This document shows positions 58,509-64,000 of a stretch of 64,000 nucleotides of DNA, piece after piece. Position numbers and translations under genes: made by a program. The stretch's first letter is position 1. The number at the start of each line of letters is the position of its first letter. The stretch lies in contig NZ_JAQMWP010000002.1 of the NCBI RefSeq assembly GCF_030403745.1, forward strand, positions 372,001-436,000, in the 5' to 3' direction. Under the pieces are notes generated by a model. The model did not search any database. It saw nothing but the letters and a program-made list of their open reading frames with translations, and was not told where the DNA came from. Source of the stretch: Streptomyces sp. S.PB5. Lineage in GTDB: Bacteria > Actinomycetota > Actinomycetes > Streptomycetales > Streptomycetaceae.

Positions 58509-59591
58509 ATGGGCAATGATTTGAACCAGAATTCCGGAGACGGTCTCGTCGTCGGTCTCGACGCGGGCGGCACACGCACCCGGGCGATGTGCGCGTCCGT
58601 CGTGGACGGACGGCTCCTCGGCGAGGGCGCCGGGGGCCCGGGCAACGCCCTGACGGTCCCGGAACCGCAGCTCACCGACCATCTGACCGAGGCGATCGCC
58701 GCGGCGGTACCGGAGTCGGCGCGCGGCCGGGTCGTCGCCGTGGCCGGCGGCTTCGCGGGCGCCACCGGGGCCTCCCCGGCCGACCCCGGGTACGTCCGCG
58801 CCCGCACCGCGCTCACCGCGGCCCTCGGACGGCTGGGCGTCCCGCCCGGCCCCGTCGGCATCTGCAGCGACATCGAGGCCGCCTTCGCCTCGGCCCCGGG
58901 CACCCCCTCCGACGGACTCGCCCTGGTCGCCGGCACCGGCGCGGTCGCGATGCGGATCACGGGGCGCCGCGCCACGACCACGGTGGACGGCGACGGGTGG
59001 CTGCTGGGCGACGACGGCAGCGGCTTCTGGATCGGGCGCAGCGCGGTGCGGGCGGCACTGCGGATGGCGGACGGACGGGGGCCGGGCACGGCGCTGGCGA
59101 TCCTGGTGGGGCGGGCGCTCGGGGTGCCGGAGGAGGCGCTGCCGACGGGCGGTTCGTCGTATGACGGGAAGGGCGGCGGTACGTCGGACGGTTCGTCGTA
59201 CGACGGAAAAGGCGGCGGTACGTCGGGCTGGGCGCCCGCCCGCCGCGAGGACTACCGCCGGCACCTGCTCCCGGCCGTCATGGCCGACCCCCCGATCCGG
59301 CTCGCCCGGCTCGCGCCGCTCGTCGTCGAGGCGGCCGGGGAGAAGGACGCGGTGGCGGCGGGCATCCTGGCCGAGGCGGCGGATCAACTGACGGACACCG
59401 TAAGGGCGTTGGAGCCACGCCCGGGCGAACCCCTCGTCGCCACCGGCGGCCTCCTCGGCCCCGACGGCCCCCTCACCGCCCCCCTGGCCACCCGCCTCCA
59501 CGCCCTCGGCCTCACCCTCGACTGGGTGACCGACGGCTGCCGGGGCGCCGTGGCGCTGGCCCGGCTCGCGCACTCCGGGGGCGACCGGTGA
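58509..59591 (+). CDS. BadF/BadG-type sugar kinase (N-acetylglucosamine kinase-like)
   Basis: The protein of 360 residues has the ASKHA ATPase motifs: phosphate-1 GLDAGGTRTRAM and phosphate-2 LALVAGTGAVAMRI, with GWLLGDDGSGFWIGR typical for BadF-like N-acetylglucosamine kinases. It should phosphorylate an amino sugar released by the hydrolases around it. In the C-terminal half a tandem 13-residue insertion (GSSYDGKGGGTS repeated) interrupts the domain. Its stop overlaps the next gene's GTG start. Confidence 0.85.
   Translation: MGNDLNQNSGDGLVVGLDAGGTRTRAMCASVVDGRLLGEGAGGPGNALTVPEPQLTDHLTEAIAAAVPESARGRVVAVAGGFAGATGASPADPGYVRARTALTAALGRLGVPPGPVGICSDIEAAFASAPGTPSDGLALVAGTGAVAMRITGRRATTTVDGDGWLLGDDGSGFWIGRSAVRAALRMADGRGPGTALAILVGRALGVPEEALPTGGSSYDGKGGGTSDGSSYDGKGGGTSGWAPARREDYRRHLLPAVMADPPIRLARLAPLVVEAAGEKDAVAAGILAEAADQLTDTVRALEPRPGEPLVATGGLLGPDGPLTAPLATRLHALGLTLDWVTDGCRGAVALARLAHSGGDR
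59151..59228 (+). repeat. Tandem 39-bp repeat inside the kinase gene
   Basis: Two 39-bp units (59151-59189 and 59190-59228) differ at a few bases and encode GGSSYDGKGGGTS-type sequence twice. The insertion keeps the frame. It should form a flexible Gly/Ser loop. Confidence 0.85.
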
Positions 59592-61798
59592 ACGAGCCCC
59601 TCTACCGCGACCCCGCCGCCCCCGTCGAAGCCCGCGTCCACGACCTCCTCGCCCGCATGACCCTCCGGGAGAAGGTCGGCCAGGTCAACCAGCGCATGTA
59701 CGGCTGGGACGCCTATCGCCGTACCGCCGACGGGAGTTACGAACTCACCGACGCCCTGTACGCCGAGACCGAGCGGTTCGCGGGCCTCGGCGCGCTCTAC
59801 GGTCTCCAGCGCGCCGACGCCTGGTCCGGCGTGGCGTACGGGAACGGGCCGGGTGCCGAGGAAGCCGCGGAACTCGCCGAGTCGGTGCAGCGGCACGTCG
59901 TCGAGCGGAGCCGCCTCGGTGTCCCCGCGCTGTTCGTCGAGGAGGTCCCGCACGGGCTCATGGCCCTCGACGGCACCGTCCTGCCCGTCAACCTGGCCGT
60001 CGGCGCCACGTGGGACCCGGAGCTGTACGAACGGGCCGCAGCCCACGCAGCCGCCGAACTCCGCGCCCGGGGCGGCCACGTAGCACTTGTCTCGGCCCTC
60101 GACATCGCCCGCGACCCCCGCTGGGGACGCACCGAGGAGTGCTTCGGCGAGGACCCCCACCTCGCGGCGCGGCTCACCGAGGCGCTTGTGCGGGGCATGC
60201 AGGGCGGCCCGGGCGAGTACTTCGCCGCCGACAAGGCCCCCGTCGTCCTCAAGCACTTCGCCGGACAGGGCGCGACCGTCGGCGGCCGCAACTCCGCCGA
60301 GTCCGAGCTCGGTTGGCGTGAGCTGCACGAGATCCACCTGCCCGCGGCCCGTGCCGGGGTCCGCGCCGGGGCCGCCGCCGTCATGGCCGCGTACAACGAG
60401 GTCGACGGGATGCCCTGCTCCGGCAACCGCGCCCTGCTCACCGAACTCCTCAGGGAGACCTGGGAGTTCGACGGACTCGTCATGGCCGACGGGCTCGCCG
60501 TCGACCGGCTGGCCCGGATCACCGGCGACAAGGTCCTGGCAGGCGCCCTCGCGCTCAACTCCGGTGTCGATCTGAGCCTTTGGGACGAGGGGTTCACGCA
60601 TCTGCAGGAGGCGGTCGAGCGAGGGCTCGTCAAGGAGTCCGTCCTCGATGCCGCCGTCGCCCGCGTACTGCGGCTCAAGTTCCGGCTGGGGCTGTTCGAC
60701 CGCGGACAAGGGGCGCCGCCACCCCCTGCACCCACCGGAGGTGCGGAGATCAGCAGGGAACTCGCCCGGGCCGCCGTCACACTCCTCGACAACAAGGGCG
60801 TCCTGCCGATCCCGGACACGGTCACCCGTGTCGCCGTCCTCGGCCCTCAAGCAGCCACCACCACACACCAGTTGGGGGACTACACCGCCCCGCAGCCCCC
60901 CGGCACCGGCGCGAGCGTCCTCGACGGCCTGCGCCGGCTCGCCCCGCCCGGCGTCGACATCCGGCACGCCCGCGGCTGCTCCCTCACCGGCGCCGACCTC
61001 TCCGGCATCCCCGCGGCGGTCGCCGCGGCCGCCGCCTCCGACCTGGCCGTACTGGTGCTGGGCGGCAGCAGCGCCCGGACCCCCGACACCGAGTTCGACG
61101 CCAACGGGGCCGCCCTCAACGCCGTGTCCGAGATGACCTGCGGGGAGGGCGTCGACCTGGCCGAACTGCGGCTGGGGCCCGCCCAGTACCGGCTCCTGGA
61201 CGCCGTCGTCGCGACCGGGACGCCCACCGCCGTCGTGCTGATCCAGGGGCGCCCGCACGTCGTGCCCGACACGGCCGGGGCGCTGCTCACCGCCTGGTAC
61301 CCCGGGCCGTGGGGCGGGGAGGCCGTCGCCGAGGTGCTGCTCGGGCGCGCGGAACCCGGCGGACGGCTCCCGCTCTCCGTGCCGCGTTCCGCCGCCCAGC
61401 TCCCCGTCTACTACAACCACAAGGACACCGAGTACGGCGGCTACGTCGACGAGAGCGCCGAGCCGCGGTACTCCTTCGGGCACGGGCTGTCGTACACGGA
61501 CTTCGCGTACGGCACGCCCCGCGTCTGCGACGGCACGGTCACGGTGGACGTCACCAACACCGGTACGCGGTACGGCCGTACGGTCGTCCAGGTCTATCTG
61601 AGGCGGCTGATCACCTCCAGCTGGCCGCGCACCCTCGAACTCTGCGCGTTCGAGGGCGTCGGTCTGGCCCCGGGCGAACGCCGTACGGTCGCCCTGTCGT
61701 TGGGGGAGGCCCGGACCGGCTCCGCCGAGATCCGTGTCGCGGAGTCGGCCCGGGCGGCTCTGCGTGCCGTGCCTGTGGTCGTGGACCTCAGATCTTGA
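59588..61798 (+). CDS. GH3 beta-glucosidase-type glycoside hydrolase
   Basis: The 736-residue protein has the GH3 N-domain (PHGLMALDGTVLPVNLAVGA, RWGRTEECFGEDPHLAARL and LKHFAGQGATVGGRNSAE) with the nucleophile in GLVMADGLAVDRLARI. It is followed by the C-domain (VAVLGPQAATTTHQLGDYTA and AVLVLGGSSARTPDTEF) and an FnIII-like end. GTG at 59588 overlaps the kinase stop, so they are translated together. The usual SDW/SDY near the nucleophile is ADG here. It likely cleaves oligosaccharides in the cytosol. Confidence 0.9.
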   Translation: MNEPLYRDPAAPVEARVHDLLARMTLREKVGQVNQRMYGWDAYRRTADGSYELTDALYAETERFAGLGALYGLQRADAWSGVAYGNGPGAEEAAELAESVQRHVVERSRLGVPALFVEEVPHGLMALDGTVLPVNLAVGATWDPELYERAAAHAAAELRARGGHVALVSALDIARDPRWGRTEECFGEDPHLAARLTEALVRGMQGGPGEYFAADKAPVVLKHFAGQGATVGGRNSAESELGWRELHEIHLPAARAGVRAGAAAVMAAYNEVDGMPCSGNRALLTELLRETWEFDGLVMADGLAVDRLARITGDKVLAGALALNSGVDLSLWDEGFTHLQEAVERGLVKESVLDAAVARVLRLKFRLGLFDRGQGAPPPPAPTGGAEISRELARAAVTLLDNKGVLPIPDTVTRVAVLGPQAATTTHQLGDYTAPQPPGTGASVLDGLRRLAPPGVDIRHARGCSLTGADLSGIPAAVAAAAASDLAVLVLGGSSARTPDTEFDANGAALNAVSEMTCGEGVDLAELRLGPAQYRLLDAVVATGTPTAVVLIQGRPHVVPDTAGALLTAWYPGPWGGEAVAEVLLGRAEPGGRLPLSVPRSAAQLPVYYNHKDTEYGGYVDESAEPRYSFGHGLSYTDFAYGTPRVCDGTVTVDVTNTGTRYGRTVVQVYLRRLITSSWPRTLELCAFEGVGLAPGERRTVALSLGEARTGSAEIRVAESARAALRAVPVVVDLRS

Positions 61799-62675
61799 CG
61801 GCTCCGGACGAGACGCCCTTGTAGAACCACCGCTGGGTGATCACGAACAGCACCAGCACCGGGATCACGGAGATGACCGACCCCGCCATGACCATCCGCT
61901 GGTCGTAGCCGAACGACGAGCTCTGCAGCCGTGAAAGGCCCAGCGTCAGCGTCATGTTGCTCTCCGAGCGGAGCACGATGAGCGGCCAGAGGAAGTCGTC
62001 CCAGGCGCTGATGAAGGTGTTGATGACCACCACCGTGATCGCGCCCCAGGCGGACGGCAGATACAGATACCGGAAGCGCTGCCACTCGTTCGCGCCGTCG
62101 AGCATCGCCGAGTCCTCGATCTCGCGCGGGACCGCGAGGAACGCGCCGCGCATCAGCAGGACGTTGATGGCGCCGACGAAGCCGGGGAGCCAGACGCCGG
62201 CCAGGCTGTCCACCAGGCCCAGGTCGCGGATGCTGAGGAACAGCGACACCATGATCGACTCGAAGGGGAACATCATGGAGGCGATCAGGACCACCCAGAC
62301 CGCCCTGCGGCCCTTCCAGCCGGGCTTGGAGAGCATGTACCCGGCGGTGGTGGAGAAGACCAGCTGACTGGTGACCGACAGGGCGACCACGATCAGGCTG
62401 TTCTTGATGTACGTGGCCACCGGGACCTGCTCGAAGACCGTGCGGTAGGCGCGCAGGGTGGGATCGTGGGGGAGCAGGGTGGCGTCGGCGCCGAAGACGT
62501 CCTCGCCGGTGCCCTTCAGGGAGGCCAGGAGCTGCCACAGGAGCGGGCCCACCGTGAGGCCCAGGACCAGGAACAACAGCAGGTAGCGGACGACGAGTTC
62601 GCGCGGGCGGCCGTAGTCGCGCAGGCGGGGCATCAGACGGCGGCGCTTGACCGCCGGGACGGTGGCCGTGGTCAT
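61788..62675 (-). CDS. Carbohydrate ABC permease, MalG type
   Basis: The 295-residue protein has six hydrophobic helices and the EAA loop (EIEDSAMLDGANEWQRFRYL) that binds the ATPase. ATG at 62675 overlaps the stop of the upstream permease (ATGA). Its 3' end overlaps the convergent GH3 gene by 11 bp. With its partner it imports sugars or oligosaccharides, probably the substrates of the hydrolases nearby. No ATPase gene is present; Streptomyces often uses a shared MsiK. Confidence 0.92.
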   Translation of the reverse strand: MTTATVPAVKRRRLMPRLRDYGRPRELVVRYLLLFLVLGLTVGPLLWQLLASLKGTGEDVFGADATLLPHDPTLRAYRTVFEQVPVATYIKNSLIVVALSVTSQLVFSTTAGYMLSKPGWKGRRAVWVVLIASMMFPFESIMVSLFLSIRDLGLVDSLAGVWLPGFVGAINVLLMRGAFLAVPREIEDSAMLDGANEWQRFRYLYLPSAWGAITVVVINTFISAWDDFLWPLIVLRSESNMTLTLGLSRLQSSSFGYDQRMVMAGSVISVIPVLVLFVITQRWFYKGVSSGAVKI

Positions 62676-63694
62676 GCGTCGTCCTCCTTCGTCAGGCGCT
62701 GCGCGAGCAGGGTCAGGCCCAACGTCAGCGCGAACAGGGCGACGCTGACGGCGGAGCCGTAGCCGGCGTTGCCGGTGATGGGGTCCAGGCCGACGTCCCG
62801 GATGTAGAAGGGCAGGGTGCGGTCGGCGCCGCCGGGGCCGCCGGTGGAGCTGCCGAGCATGTAGATCTCGGTGAAGACCCTGAGCGAGCCGATGCCCGTG
62901 AGGGTGCCGACGAGCATCATGGCCTGCCGGACGCCCGGGATCGTGATGTGCCAGAAGCGGCGGACCGCGCCGGCGCCGTCCATCTGGGCCGCCTCGTGCA
63001 GCTCCTTCGGCACGTTCCCGAGGGCGGCGAGGTAGAAGACCATGTACCAGCCGAGGCCCTTCCACAGGGTCAGGCCCATGGCGGAGAGCAGGATCAGCCA
63101 CGGGTCGGACAGGAACGGTATCGCCGACCTGATCAAGTGGGCCTTCTCCAGCCAGGTGTTGACCAGCCCGTCGTCCGCGAGCAGCCACTGCCAGCTCAAG
63201 CCCACGACCACGCTGGAGGCCAGCACCGGGGTGTAGAAGGCGGACCGGAAGAAGCCGATGCCCGGGAGGTTCTTCTCCACCAGCACCGCCAGCATCAGCG
63301 GCAGCAGCACCATCAACGGGACGACGATCAGCGCGTACAGCAGGCTGTTGCGGGTCGCCAGCCAGAAGTCCGAGTCGTCCAGCATCCGCGTGTAGTTGTC
63401 GAGCCCGACGAAACTCGCGGCGCCGCCAAGGGGTTTGGCGTCGGTGAACGACAGCAGGACGGTGTTGAGGAAGGGAAAGACTCCGAACACCACCGCGCAC
63501 ACGATCGCGGGTGCCGTCCACAGCCACGGCAGCCACCAACGGCGGTACATCGCCGCCCCGTTGGCGCCGGCGGAGGGACCGGGCAGCACCGCCCGGGCGA
63601 GCCGGCGGGCGCGGGCCGGGGTGGCCGTGCCCCGCGCGGAGCCGGAACTCTCCGCGCCGGGCACGGACACCGGCTTCGTGATCTGAGCCGTCAC
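62672..63694 (-). CDS. Carbohydrate ABC permease, MalF type
   Basis: The 340-residue protein has a polar N-terminus of about 50 residues, then six to seven helices (WLWTAPAIVCAVVFGVFPFL) and the EAA loop (ELHEAAQMDGAGAVRRFWHI). GTG at 63694 is two bases before the stop of the solute-binding protein gene, and its end overlaps the MalG-type gene. The three form one transport operon. Confidence 0.92.
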   Translation of the reverse strand: MTAQITKPVSVPGAESSGSARGTATPARARRLARAVLPGPSAGANGAAMYRRWWLPWLWTAPAIVCAVVFGVFPFLNTVLLSFTDAKPLGGAASFVGLDNYTRMLDDSDFWLATRNSLLYALIVVPLMVLLPLMLAVLVEKNLPGIGFFRSAFYTPVLASSVVVGLSWQWLLADDGLVNTWLEKAHLIRSAIPFLSDPWLILLSAMGLTLWKGLGWYMVFYLAALGNVPKELHEAAQMDGAGAVRRFWHITIPGVRQAMMLVGTLTGIGSLRVFTEIYMLGSSTGGPGGADRTLPFYIRDVGLDPITGNAGYGSAVSVALFALTLGLTLLAQRLTKEDDA

Positions 63695-63696
63695 CG

Positions 63697-64000
63697 TCAG
63701 CCCGCCTGCTTCAGCAGCTCGTTCGCCTTGTCCTGGGCGTCCTTCACGGCGTCCGCCGCGCTCTTCTTGCCCTGCATGGCCAGCTGTACCTGCGCCACGA
63801 TCGCGTTCTGCACGGCCGGGGAGAGGTTGGTCTGGTTGGTGGAGGCCGTCTTGAGCTGGTCGGCGACGAGCTTGCGGGCCTGGGAGAACGGGTCGCTGCC
63901 GGTGACGTTCTGGAAGAACGGGTCGTTCAGCGACTCCGCGGTGGTCGGGAAGATCACCACGGCCGGGTCCTTGCACCAGGCCGTCTGGTTCTCGGCGTTG
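63697..64000 (-). CDS. Extracellular solute-binding protein (partial, C-terminus)
   Basis: The frame is open to the right edge and ends at 63697. The visible 100 residues are the C-terminal domain of a sugar-binding lipoprotein: KDPAVVIFPTTAESLNDPFF, then VTGSDPFSQARKLVADQLKT, and a final helix (AVKDAQDKANELLKQAG). It should deliver the ligand to the two permeases. The N-terminus with the lipobox lies outside the window. Confidence 0.85.
   Translation of the reverse strand, partial: NAENQTAWCKDPAVVIFPTTAESLNDPFFQNVTGSDPFSQARKLVADQLKTASTNQTNLSPAVQNAIVAQVQLAMQGKKSAADAVKDAQDKANELLKQAG

Noticed and set aside
59384..61483. A 699-codon minus-strand frame opposite the GH3 gene
   Set aside because: Shadow of the GH3 gene, Gly/Val/Glu-rich, without any recognisable motif.

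Overview
The window looks like a Streptomyces chromosome. It has very high GC, many GTG starts, GGAGG/GGGGG ribosome binding sites, SARP/AfsR-type and NB-ARC regulators, an LAETG sortase substrate and sugar ABC/GH clusters. No rRNA, tRNA, CRISPR array or insertion sequence was seen.

Region 1 (1 to about 19.7 kb) is the right part of a prophage, almost all on the minus strand. The late block (1-8.2 kb) is a tailed-phage head module, in transcription order: HNH nuclease, small and large terminase, a small membrane protein, a portal fused to a MuF-type protein, prohead protease, HK97 major capsid protein and two head or connector proteins. The early block (10-18.9 kb) is a chain of small genes with GTGA start/stop overlaps, ending in a pair of divergent XRE regulators (18.88-19.67 kb) that look like the lysogeny switch. 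No integrase is visible, so it is expected beyond the left edge.

Region 2 (19.7-32.5 kb) is ordinary chromosome: PTH2-like protein, ABC transporter, polysaccharide deacetylase, PhoX-like protein, slipin, SulP transporter coupled to beta-carbonic anhydrase, ZapE/AFG1 ATPase, RibD-like reductase, murC and msrB.

Region 3 (32.5-51.7 kb) appears to be an accessory island inserted at the 3' end of msrB. The last part of msrB occurs three times in the same orientation: 32321-32530 (inside the intact gene), 48367-48576 (210 bp) and 51689-51724 (36 bp). Between the copies lie a secreted cutinase-like esterase, a two-component system, an NB-ARC/TPR protein with an amyloid-signalling-like N-terminus, a GT-B-like protein, a SARP-NB-ARC-TPR regulator, a small protein with a related amyloid-like C-terminus, a Trypco1-like protein, a caspase-lectin-membrane fusion, a 5'-nucleotidase, an ArsR/MFS pair and several gene fragments (purU, condensation domain, probable CHMI). 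The caspase, Trypco1-like, amyloid-motif and NB-ARC genes together look like a bacterial conflict or cell-death system and are the most interesting part of the window.

Region 4 (51.7-64 kb) returns to chromosome: a sortase-anchored surface protein, an RraA-like protein, a NarK-type MFS pseudogene with an internal inversion, a flippase-like membrane protein, and a glycan-use cluster (NagZ-like GH3, GH5-like hydrolase, BadF-type sugar kinase, beta-glucosidase GH3, two ABC permeases and the start of a solute-binding protein).
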